From positions 1 to 5,209 of the forward strand of contig JAQCNR010000216.1 in assembly GCA_028274925.1 (NCBI GenBank): DNA of 5,209 nt, written 5' to 3'. Source of the DNA: Halovenus sp. (lineage in GTDB: Archaea > Halobacteriota > Halobacteria > Halobacteriales > Haloarculaceae). The notes under the pieces were generated by a model. It saw only the letters and a program-made list of their open reading frames with translations. It had not been told where the DNA came from and did not search any database. The translations under genes were made by a program, and so were the position numbers. Positions 1-5,209 of the stretch are shown here, one piece after another. Positions within the stretch are counted from its first letter, which is position 1; each line of letters starts with the position of its first letter.

Positions 1-662
1 CGAGATTGTTTGCGCCCACGTCCAGTGCGGCTTCTTCCGAAGCCAGTGGTGAATCCTGTCGAGAATCAGCTACGGTAACAGGCTGAAAGGCCCTGAACGT
101 ATCGTCTGTCTCGCCGTACTGTATCTCCATGCGGCCCTGTTCGCCGTCCCATTTGGGAGCGCCACACACTTCGAGGCGTAGGCGACCAGTGTGGCCGTAT
201 TCATCCTTCAGGTCCGACCCGACTGGTATCTCAACCCGCGACCGCTCGCCGGTTTCCAGCGTGTACTGGTCGTTGCGGATGAATGTGCGTAGCTCGCGGC
301 CTTCGTCCTCGTTGCCCCAGTAGCCGGGCGGGGTAGTGTCTTCACCGTTCTCACGGGCGGCAAAGAACGACTGCCACGCCGACTTATTCTTCCTGATTAC
401 CTGTTGGGCAGTGGCAGAGCCAAGCACATCGACGTACTGTTTCCGGTAGTCGGCAGTGTCCCACACGGATTCGCCATCGAAGAATTGCTGGCGGCGTTAA
501 CGAGACCGGAGGTCTCGTTCGCACACAAAATCGCTACGCGATTTTGGGACGCTCGTAATTTAACTCGTTCCACAGGCTCGCAGAGGCGTCCATCAAGTCC
601 CGCAGTAGCCGCTCGTCGTCGTCAGACAGCGGGCGTACCGCGAACGTGTTGGTTCGCCTCAC
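1..662 (-). pseudogene. tnpB: TnpB (IS200/IS605 family, IS1341-type), 3'-truncated by window edge and disrupted by an insert
   Basis: Read on the minus strand from a GTG at 662, this encodes 37 codons beginning MRRTNTFAVRPLSDDDERLL and ending WNELNYE, then hits a 55-bp insert carrying an in-frame TAG. Without the insert the frame continues as ERRQQFFDGESVWDTADYRK and stays open to the window edge. The N-terminal pattern (RRTNTF, SLWNELNYERRQ) and the later run ending ALDVGANNL match haloarchaeal TnpB. In that last motif the Asp (codon 20-22, about residue 196 of the repaired protein) fits the first catalytic RuvC Asp. TnpB is an RNA-guided DNA nuclease related to Cas12 that helps IS200/IS605 elements persist. 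The remaining RuvC motifs and zinc finger lie outside the window. No tnpA is seen. The insert should abolish full-length product, so I call it a pseudogene. The GTG is the last likely start after an upstream in-frame TAG; an ATA lies between them. Confidence 0.88.
497..551. repeat. 55-bp double-hairpin insert in tnpB (REP/BIME-like or miniature element)
   Basis: Two perfect inverted repeats stand back to back. Hairpin A pairs 499-507 with 511-519 (AACGAGACC, loop GGA). Hairpin B pairs 526-534 with 538-546 (CAAAATCGC, loop TAC). Both have 9-bp stems and 3-base loops, separated by six bases. Deleting exactly 55 bp rejoins the tnpB frame. The dinucleotide CG occurs at both borders (495-496 and 550-551), so the event is either a 53-bp element with a 2-bp target duplication or a 55-bp insertion without one. 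The two-palindrome layout recalls bacterial REP/BIME units, which are linked to IS200/IS605-like TnpA proteins; that comparison is inference. There is no coding capacity. Confidence 0.8.
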
Positions 663-706
663 GACACCAACTTCTATGGTCTTGTGGTCCTAAAGTCTTG
701 TCACTG
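663..706. promoter_or_regulatory. Divergent intergenic control region between tnpB and the small RHH-like gene
   Basis: Only 44 bases separate the two divergent starts, so any promoters must overlap. On the minus strand a TATA-like TTTAGG (positions 694-689) lies 27-32 bases upstream of the tnpB GTG, near the usual distance for a leaderless haloarchaeal transcript. For the plus-strand gene the best candidate is the weak TATGGT at 675-680, 27-32 bases before its ATG. Neither gene has a Shine-Dalgarno sequence. The boxes are weak, so this is a positional suggestion only. Confidence 0.3.
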
Positions 707-850
707 ATGCGTCCGAACGTAGATATTCCGTGGTCGCTCCACGGTCAAGTGAAAGAGTGGGCTGAAGACACTGACCAGACTCTCACCGAGGCGTACATCA
801 AGCTAGTGAGAACCGGACTCGACAATGTAGAACATCCAGACGAGTCGTAG
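707..850 (+). CDS. Small ribbon-helix-helix-like protein, 47 aa, beside tnpB
   Basis: The ORF begins MRPNVDIPWSLHGQVKEWAE and ends in an acidic tail. A short beta-strand-like start (residues 3-7) is followed by one amphipathic helix (about 10-20), a turn (TDQTL) and a second helix ending KLVRTGLD. This order and length fit a minimal ribbon-helix-helix (CopG/MetJ-type) DNA-binding protein, which would act as a dimer. The acidity is typical of haloarchaea. It is transcribed away from tnpB and may belong to the same mobile unit, perhaps repressing the shared promoter region; that role is inference. The open frame extends further upstream, but the upstream part is the complement of tnpB, and the ATG at 707 gives a compact, sensible domain. 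It shares a similar helix-turn-helix-end pattern (ending LV..GL) with the gene at 921-1070. No DNA-binding residues are proven. Confidence 0.6.
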   Translation: MRPNVDIPWSLHGQVKEWAEDTDQTLTEAYIKLVRTGLDNVEHPDES

Positions 851-860
851 CGCGTTGTTT

Positions 861-903
861 GCGACGGTGTGCTGTCGCTTGAACCCCGCGCTAAAGGGCG
901 AGG
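861..903 (+). repeat. Tandem stem-loops resembling an IS200/IS605 terminal structure
   Basis: Just after the small RHH-like gene come two stem-loops. The first pairs GCGAC (861-865) with GTCGC (874-878) around an 8-base loop. The second spans 884-903, CCCCGCGC then TAAA then GGGCGAGG, and pairs with two internal mismatches. GC-rich hairpins with a TAAA or TTTA loop are familiar at the ends of haloarchaeal IS1341-type elements, where they mark transposon ends or belong to the TnpB guide RNA scaffold. Here the structure lies upstream of tnpB, so it could be the element's left end, the right end of another lost element, or simply the transcription terminator of the upstream gene. Confidence 0.4.
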
Positions 904-920
904 CTTCCGCTAGCTATCCG

Positions 921-1070
921 TCAGATACGGACGCTTTCGTCGAGGTCTGCTAGCCCGATGTCGACCAGTTGGCGGAGCACTTCCTCCTCTCTGAGGTCGT
1001 TTTTCCGGGCCAGCCGCCGGATCTCATTGGCGCGGTCATCTGACACCACGACGCTGTACGATACAGGCAT
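921..1070 (-). CDS. Small ribbon-helix-helix (CopG-like) protein, 49 aa
   Basis: The minus-strand ATG at 1070 opens a 49-codon frame starting MPVSYSVVVSDDRANEIRRL and ending DLDESVRI, closed by TGA at 921. Residues 2-9 alternate as an RHH beta strand would. Helix one covers about 11-22 (DRANEIRRLARK), a turn follows at NDLR, and helix two about 27-40 (EEEVLRQLVDIGL). That is a whole minimal RHH DNA-binding domain, expected to dimerise and bind DNA through the paired strands. A TTTTAAA box centred about 26 bases upstream fits a leaderless transcript and supports this start. It lies 48 bases downstream of the CPBP protease gene on the same strand but has its own promoter. A short inverted repeat (TCCGT/ACGGA, 917-931) overlaps its stop. 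Target genes are unknown; autoregulation through the palindrome over its TATA box is an inference. Confidence 0.72.
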   Translation of the reverse strand: MPVSYSVVVSDDRANEIRRLARKNDLREEEVLRQLVDIGLADLDESVRI

Positions 1071-1090
1071 AATATATACTTACCGTCAAC

Positions 1091-1103
1091 CCGTTTAAAA
1101 CGG
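1091..1103 (-). promoter_or_regulatory. TATA box inside a 13-bp palindrome, promoter of the 49-aa RHH gene
   Basis: CCGTTT-A-AAACGG is a perfect palindrome around one central base. Read on the minus strand it contains TTTTAAA, centred about 26 bases before the ATG at 1070, the standard spacing for a leaderless haloarchaeal promoter. A second AT-rich run (AGTATATATT, 1080-1071) abuts the ATG and could not serve as the TATA box for this start. A palindrome covering the TATA element is a plausible repressor site, for example for the RHH protein itself, but it might also arise by chance from the AT-rich core. Confidence 0.55.
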
Positions 1104-1118
1104 CGTCAGACGGGCGTC

Positions 1119-1901
1119 TCACGCGACGCCTGTTGTCTCGGCGTACAGCGAGAGATACACCAGACAATTCCAGGCGGCGTGGACAGTAATCGGGACGAGC
1201 AGATTCTCGGTATACTCGTAGAGAACGCCGAGAATGATCCCCGACCCGATTGCCAGCACGACGTAGGCACCCGCGCTTCCGGCAGCGACCAGCGCGGAGT
1301 AATGCACCAGTCCGAAGATAGCACTGGCACCGAGAATCCCCGGAATGACGCCGTATGCGCGACGGAGTAAGTTCTGCACAACGCCACGAAAGAGGAGTTC
1401 TTCTGCTGGCGAGTTGAGCAGCAGGACAATCGGGATATAGTAGAGAAACAGCTCTGGGTTCTCGCGACCAGTTTCGACGGCAGCGTTCGCCGCCGGGTTG
1501 TAGCCAAGTGCTGTCACCAGACGCTGGCCAGCCAGCATGAACGCAATCAACGCGACAGCACCGACGAGCATGGCCCCGATGTCGCGGCGGTTGGGTCCAG
1601 AAAAGCCAACGAGCGACCACTCTTCGCGCCACGCAAGATATGCAAGCGGGAGGATAGCCAACCCGAGGAAGTTCGTCGCCGTTTCGACAACCCGCGCCGT
1701 GGGTGTGTCGGGACCGACGCCAGCAACGTCGAGCGCGCCCCCACCGACGCTGACGAACAGGCCGCCGCAGACAAATGAGCCGAGGACGAGCAGAACCGAG
1801 TGGATGAGGCCGACGCGGCGCTGTTCGGCGTTGCCAAACTCGAATAACGGCTGGCCGCCGGGCAGCCGAATCGAGCTGTGACTGCCGGAATCGTCTGCCA
1901 T
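1119..1901 (-). CDS. CPBP/Abi-family intramembrane metalloprotease (CAAX prenyl protease-like)
   Basis: A 260-residue membrane protein carrying the conserved motifs of the CPBP (CAAX proteases and bacteriocin-processing enzymes) family: EELLFRG with E167, E168 and R172; FGLVH with F196 and H200; and HAAWN with H241 and N245. In the Rce1 type these Glu, His and Asn residues form the membrane-embedded catalytic site. Hydrophobic segments lie at roughly 31-52, 77-91, 108-124, 151-163, 187-205, 208-228 and 233-252. The N-terminal 30 residues are polar and probably cytoplasmic. I chose the ATG at 1901; the frame extends to a TTG at 1928, adding nine residues without support. It follows pgi by 38 bases on the same strand, suggesting co-transcription, although an AATTT-like box about 28 bases upstream could give it its own start. 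The substrate is unknown; archaeal homologues have no established CAAX substrate. Confidence 0.9.
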   Translation of the reverse strand: MADDSGSHSSIRLPGGQPLFEFGNAEQRRVGLIHSVLLVLGSFVCGGLFVSVGGGALDVAGVGPDTPTARVVETATNFLGLAILPLAYLAWREEWSLVGFSGPNRRDIGAMLVGAVALIAFMLAGQRLVTALGYNPAANAAVETGRENPELFLYYIPIVLLLNSPAEELLFRGVVQNLLRRAYGVIPGILGASAIFGLVHYSALVAAGSAGAYVVLAIGSGIILGVLYEYTENLLVPITVHAAWNCLVYLSLYAETTGVA

Positions 1902-1939
1902 TGCAGTCAGTACGCGCCGCGTAGTCAAATTCGCTGTGA

Positions 1940-3226
1940 TTACTCGATACGGAGCTGTTCTTTCGAGGCGACGGCCTCAGCCTCCTCGAAGTCACCAGCA
2001 CCCAACAGCCCGCGCGCAGCCTTTTTCCCCCACTCGACGGCTGGCTGGGTGAACGTCTCCACGTCGTAGAGTTCGCCAGCAAGAATACAGGCGGCCTCCA
2101 TCTCGTACAACAATTGCCCGACACTCTCGGCGTCGAGTCTGTCGATTTCGACGCGGACGTTCGGACACGCTGCGGCCGCGAGACTCGCCTCCGTCGCCTC
2201 GAATTCGGCGTCGAGTAACTCGCCCAGTCCTTTGCCGCCCAGATAGGCCAGGTCTGGAATGCCCGTTTCGGGAATCGGTTGCTCGGGGCCGTCAGTCACC
2301 CGGACAAGCGAGACGAGTTTGTCTTTCGGGCCGGCGCGGTACAACTGCAGTTGTGAGTGCTGGTCTGTCGCGCCCAGTGCTCGCACGGGCGTCTGGCCGC
2401 CGCCGTCCTTGCCGAGACTTTCCGCCCAGAGTTGAGCGAACCACTCCGAAAACGCCTCTAATCCCTCGGCGTACGGCATCATCACGTTCGTCGAGTACTC
2501 GCGCTGGTCGAGTGCGTAGGCTGTCGCGCCGTAGGCGTAGGCAGGACACTCGAACAGCGACGGCGCGAGCGAGTCAGCACCGGCCTGTCCGCCGGCGACG
2601 AGTCCCTCGATGTCGTGGCCCTGGATTGCCGCCGGGACGAGACCAACCGCCGACAGTGCCGAAAACCGGCCGGGGACGCCGTTCGGCACAGTCAACGATG
2701 GGAGGCCGTGTCCGTGTGCGAGGTCCCTGAGTGGCCCCTCGTCGCCAGTCGTTACGACCGTCCGCTCGGTCCAGTCGACGCCAGCGTCGTCCATTGCCTC
2801 TCGAACGACGAGGAAGTTGGCAAGCGTCTCCGCAGTCGTTCCAGACCGCGAGACAACGTTCACCGCTGTCGTAGAGAAGTCGAGTTTGGAGAGCGTCGTC
2901 TGGACGCTTTTCGGATCGACGTTATCGAGAACGTAGTGGTCAGTTTCGCTGGGGCCGAGCGCCTGGGAGATGGTGGCCGCACCGAGCGCGCTGCCGCCAA
3001 TCCCGACAGTGAGCACGGCGTCGCTGTCGGCAACTGGTTCGACTGCCGATTCGATTGCGGCGGGGTCGGTGGTCGCGGGAAGGTTGAGCGAGGCGTAGCC
3101 AAATTCGTCGTCCGCGCGGCCGTCGTCGATCCGCTGGTGGGCCGATTCGACAGCCCCGTCGAGGTCGTCGAGGTCCGCGCGGTCGAGCGCGTTAGCCGCG
3201 AGGAGATTTCCGATATCGATCTGCAT
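1940..3226 (-). CDS. pgi: Glucose-6-phosphate isomerase
   Basis: This cytoplasmic enzyme interconverts glucose 6-phosphate and fructose 6-phosphate, and in haloarchaea serves gluconeogenesis and sugar interconversion. The 428-residue protein has the two SIS-type sugar isomerase domains of the PGI superfamily. GIGGSALG (75-82) and SRSGTTAET (126-134) are phosphate-binding loops. VPGRFSALSAVG (184-195) carries the conserved Arg187. AESLGKDG (268-275) contains Glu269, the likely catalytic base. TDQHSQLQL includes His290, and QPAVEWGKK (394-402) supplies the C-terminal Lys. Length matches the short archaeal/Gram-positive-like PGIs. I start it at the ATG at 3226 (MQIDIGNLLA), which resembles known haloarchaeal PGI starts and lies 24-29 bases after a TATA-like box; a GTG at 3262 would add 12 residues and put the start upstream of that box. 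It is divergent from the DUF5812-like gene and is followed closely by the CPBP protease gene. No broken motif is seen. Confidence 0.97.
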   Translation of the reverse strand: MQIDIGNLLAANALDRADLDDLDGAVESAHQRIDDGRADDEFGYASLNLPATTDPAAIESAVEPVADSDAVLTVGIGGSALGAATISQALGPSETDHYVLDNVDPKSVQTTLSKLDFSTTAVNVVSRSGTTAETLANFLVVREAMDDAGVDWTERTVVTTGDEGPLRDLAHGHGLPSLTVPNGVPGRFSALSAVGLVPAAIQGHDIEGLVAGGQAGADSLAPSLFECPAYAYGATAYALDQREYSTNVMMPYAEGLEAFSEWFAQLWAESLGKDGGGQTPVRALGATDQHSQLQLYRAGPKDKLVSLVRVTDGPEQPIPETGIPDLAYLGGKGLGELLDAEFEATEASLAAAACPNVRVEIDRLDAESVGQLLYEMEAACILAGELYDVETFTQPAVEWGKKAARGLLGAGDFEEAEAVASKEQLRIE

Positions 3227-3249
3227 ACTGCGTTCCTCGGTGGGCGGTC

Positions 3250-3255
3250 GTATAG
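3250..3255 (-). promoter_or_regulatory. TATA-like box for pgi, possibly usable in both directions
   Basis: The minus strand reads CTATAC, 24-29 bases upstream of the pgi ATG, the distance expected for a leaderless haloarchaeal transcript. TATA is self-complementary, and no better box is seen before the divergent gene at 3308. If it also drove that gene, transcription would begin near 3278-3280 with a leader of about 30 bases, which is less usual here. The pgi assignment is the stronger one. Confidence 0.45.
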
Positions 3256-3307
3256 TGGTCACGGTACGGAGAGAGTCGAAACCCCAAAGAGTGTCTGCAG
3301 CCTACAG

Positions 3308-3970
3308 ATGACTATGACTCAGGAGGACGCACGCGACGACTCAGCAGGTGAAGACGGCGGAGATGTGCGCGAGAACGACCCCATTGCAGGGATGTACGAC
3401 GACGCCGACAGCGAGCCAGTGGTCCCCACTGACCCGACTGGCGGCGACGACGAGGAGGAAGGTGGACTCTCCGGTCCGCTCGCAGAGGAGCCCGAAGAAC
3501 CAGAAACAAAGTACGGGACATATTACGTCAAATACGCCGAAGACACTGCAGTCACGCTGCACAACGTGGAGACGGCAGAAATTGTCACCCTCTCCGAGAA
3601 CCCTGGCTTCGTTGACCACGAGATTGTCGAAGTAACGCTGATTGCCCAGCCCCCGATGGAAGTCTCGTATCTGGTCAAGGAACTGCACGACCAGTGGAAA
3701 GTCGATGTAGAGATTAGTTCGCTCTCGCCGACGACACAGACCCTGAAAATTGCCGACGAGATGGACGAAGACGAAGTAATCGCCTTCGAGCGCGAAGGCA
3801 CCGGTGAAGTCCACGTCCTCAAAATCGAGCCAGACCGTGTCGAACCGACTGTCGACACTCTCGACGAAGACGAACAGCCGTACAAAAACGCGGCCCGTAA
3901 CGGTGTCGACCACGTCGAGATTCGAAGTGACGAGGACGCTGGCGTCATCGCGATTCGGTATCTCCCCTGA
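3308..3970 (+). CDS. Haloarchaeal conserved protein, probably DUF5812 family
   Basis: A 220-residue soluble protein of unknown function. Residues 1-67 are extremely acidic and low in complexity (runs such as GGDDEEEGG and EEPEEPET), probably a disordered tail. The folded part begins near KYGTYYVKYAEDTAV (68-82) and has many short alternating strands, including VTLHNVETAEIVTL, APPMEVSY-like QPPMEVSY, and a helix-strand ending NAARNGVDHVEIRSDEDAG then IAIRYLP. From memory, this pattern (a strand-rich start, a GTGE-HVL motif near 164-171, and a terminal YLP) is that of the haloarchaeal DUF5812 family; I cannot check this by search. No catalytic motif, signal peptide or membrane segment is visible. 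I chose the ATG at 3308; another ATG lies two codons later, and the frame stays open far upstream only as the antisense of pgi. It probably forms an operon with the amidase 42 bases downstream. Confidence 0.85.
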   Translation: MTMTQEDARDDSAGEDGGDVRENDPIAGMYDDADSEPVVPTDPTGGDDEEEGGLSGPLAEEPEEPETKYGTYYVKYAEDTAVTLHNVETAEIVTLSENPGFVDHEIVEVTLIAQPPMEVSYLVKELHDQWKVDVEISSLSPTTQTLKIADEMDEDEVIAFEREGTGEVHVLKIEPDRVEPTVDTLDEDEQPYKNAARNGVDHVEIRSDEDAGVIAIRYLP

Positions 3971-4012
3971 GGCGGGGAAACGAGTAAGTGGCTGTTGGTC
4001 TCAGTAATCACG

Positions 4013-5209
4013 ATGTCAGAGGACAACACACCACAACTGGGGGATCTACTGGACCGCGCCGCGGAGACGTACGGACTGACACTCTCGGCGGCCGAACACG
4101 AGGCTTACGAGACAGAAATCCAGAACACCGAAGCGCTGCTCGGGGGACTCGAACCAACTGCCTTCGAGTCTGACTCAGCCAAGGACGTCTCCGAGGGCGA
4201 CGACGAGTACAACGCCTTTCTGTACACTTGTGAGCTGTCAGGTTCAGACTCCGGAGCACTCGGCGGGATGGACCTCGCCGTCAAAGACAATATCGCAGTC
4301 GCAGGCGTACCGATGACCTGTGGCTCGGCGGCCGTCGACTTCGAGCCCTCGTATCACGCTGCCGTCACAGAGCGACTGCTCGATTCTGGTGGTCGGGTGG
4401 TTGGCACGACCAACATGGACGAGTTTGCCTACTCCACGACTAGCGAGACGTGCGCACACGGTCCGGTGACAAACCCGAACAGCGAGGGCGTTCCCGGCGG
4501 CTCATCCAGCGGGAGTGGTGCGGCCGTCGCCGCTGGCCTTGTCGACGCAGCGCTCGGGACTGATACCGGCGGATCGGTTCGCATTCCGGCCTCGTACTGT
4601 GGCGTCGTCGGATTCAAACCAACCTTTCGCACTGTTCCGCGGTTCGGGTTCGCTGACCTGGCGAGTTCGCTCGACCATATCGGCCCACTCGCCCCGGATG
4701 TGGAGACTGCGGCGACGGTACTCGCTGCAATCAACGGCCCCGATGTTCGCGACCCATCGACAGATGGCGTCCCAACCCCTGACCCGACTGCTGGACTCGA
4801 CAGTGACCCCGACGGACTCCGTGTTGGCCTCGTGACGAACGCCCAGAATCGCTCGTCGGACGCCGTCGCAGCGCGCGTCGAACGCGAAACTGAGCAACTG
4901 GACTCAGCAGGTGTATCCGTCGAGGAGGTTTCGCTGCCGGGACTTGACATGCAACCGCTGGTCAACTCTGCAGTGACTGCAGTCGAGTTTACGACCCTTG
5001 TCGCACAGGCTGGGCAGGACATCGGTGTTGGCACTGGGTACAGCGAGCAGTGGCGCGAGGCAGTCGCGACGATGGACGCGGACCAACTGGGCGAAAACGT
5101 TCGTGCACGTCTCGTCGTGGGCCGGACACTTGCGACGAGCGACGACAGCGCGGGCTACGTTGGGGCACAGAACACCCGCCAGCAGTTCAGAGAAGTCGTC
5201 GACGACAGA
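4013..5209 (+). CDS. Amidase-signature family hydrolase (GatA-like), C-terminus outside the window
   Basis: The frame runs open for 399 codons to the window edge; family members are usually about 430-500 residues, so most of the protein is present. The Ser-cisSer-Lys catalytic centre of the amidase signature family is visible: Lys91 in LAVKDNIAV, Ser164 in PGGSSSGSG (162-169 region), and the nucleophile Ser188 in GTDTGGSVRIPA. The flanking ASYCGVVGFKPT and ASSLDHIGPLAP are also characteristic. Such enzymes hydrolyse C-N amide bonds; GatA members form the Asp/Glu-tRNA amidotransferase with GatB and GatC. Against canonical GatA, there is an N-terminal extension of about 60-80 residues (haloarchaeal GatA, as I recall it, begins close to the Lys motif), the usual SRYGLVAYA stretch reads PRFGFADLA, and no gatB or gatC is nearby. 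I therefore call it a paralogous amidase of unknown substrate. The ATG at 4013 begins MSEDNTPQLG, 42 bases after the preceding gene, suggesting co-transcription. Confidence 0.9.
   Translation, partial: MSEDNTPQLGDLLDRAAETYGLTLSAAEHEAYETEIQNTEALLGGLEPTAFESDSAKDVSEGDDEYNAFLYTCELSGSDSGALGGMDLAVKDNIAVAGVPMTCGSAAVDFEPSYHAAVTERLLDSGGRVVGTTNMDEFAYSTTSETCAHGPVTNPNSEGVPGGSSSGSGAAVAAGLVDAALGTDTGGSVRIPASYCGVVGFKPTFRTVPRFGFADLASSLDHIGPLAPDVETAATVLAAINGPDVRDPSTDGVPTPDPTAGLDSDPDGLRVGLVTNAQNRSSDAVAARVERETEQLDSAGVSVEEVSLPGLDMQPLVNSAVTAVEFTTLVAQAGQDIGVGTGYSEQWREAVATMDADQLGENVRARLVVGRTLATSDDSAGYVGAQNTRQQFREVVDDR

Noticed and set aside
499..546. Hairpins considered as CRISPR repeats
   Set aside because: The two palindromes differ in sequence and there is no repeat-spacer series.
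404..706. Upstream part of the frame that ends in the 47-aa RHH-like protein
   Set aside because: It is the antisense of tnpB, runs through the hairpin insert, and has a basic, low-quality composition.
1108..1119. AGACG-GG-CGTCT inverted repeat at the end of the CPBP gene
   Set aside because: A five-pair stem with a two-base loop and no T-run; too short to call a terminator or operator.
1036..2124. Long minus-strand frame of 362 codons overlapping the CPBP gene and the end of pgi
   Set aside because: It is an Arg-rich, motif-free translation in another frame of two clearly recognised genes; a normal high-GC shadow.
2615..3307. Upstream extension of the frame encoding the DUF5812-like protein, antisense to pgi
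   Set aside because: It is open only because it mirrors pgi codons. Its composition is unlike the acidic protein that follows, and the ATG at 3308 gives a sensible product.
3963..3978. TCCCC/GGGGA hairpin over the stop of the DUF5812-like gene, considered as a terminator
   Set aside because: The stem is only five pairs and is followed by A rather than T, and the next gene starts 35 bases later, so termination is unlikely.
4429..5034. Minus-strand frame of 201 codons inside the amidase gene
   Set aside because: Ser/Thr/Pro-rich shadow of the amidase coding strand, with no recognisable domain or promoter.

Overview
The window reads as haloarchaeal chromosomal DNA, probably from a Haloarcula-like member of the Halobacteria. 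The signs are high G+C, very acidic predicted proteins rich in Asp and Glu, codons ending in C or G, and start codons that sit about 26 bases downstream of TATA-like boxes without Shine-Dalgarno sequences (leaderless transcripts). The genus is a guess; the class is well supported.

Positions 1-1070 are an accessory strip. It begins with the N-terminal half of an IS200/IS605-family (IS1341-type) tnpB on the minus strand, running off the left edge. This gene is broken by a 55-bp insert (497-551) made of two perfect hairpins; removing the insert restores the reading frame exactly. Divergent from tnpB, only 44 bases away, is a 47-codon ORF (707-850, +) that looks like a ribbon-helix-helix (RHH) protein. 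It is followed by two stem-loops (861-903) resembling the structured ends of IS200/IS605 elements. Tail-to-tail with it is a second RHH-like gene of 49 codons (921-1070, -), with a well-placed TATA box inside a 13-bp palindrome.

Positions 1119-3226 hold two minus-strand genes that are probably co-transcribed. pgi encodes glucose-6-phosphate isomerase. It is followed 38 bases later by a CPBP/Abi-family intramembrane protease with its conserved Glu, Arg, His and Asn motif residues in place.

Positions 3308-5209 hold two plus-strand genes, divergent from pgi. The first encodes a haloarchaeal protein with an acidic N-terminal tail that I believe belongs to the DUF5812 family. The second, 42 bases on, is an amidase-signature hydrolase (GatA-like but apparently not canonical GatA) cut by the right edge. 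The right two-thirds of the window looks like stable core genome. The unusual material is the left strip: a decayed tnpB, a hairpin mini-element inside it, and two tiny DNA-binding proteins. I see no rRNA, tRNA, CRISPR array or replication origin.
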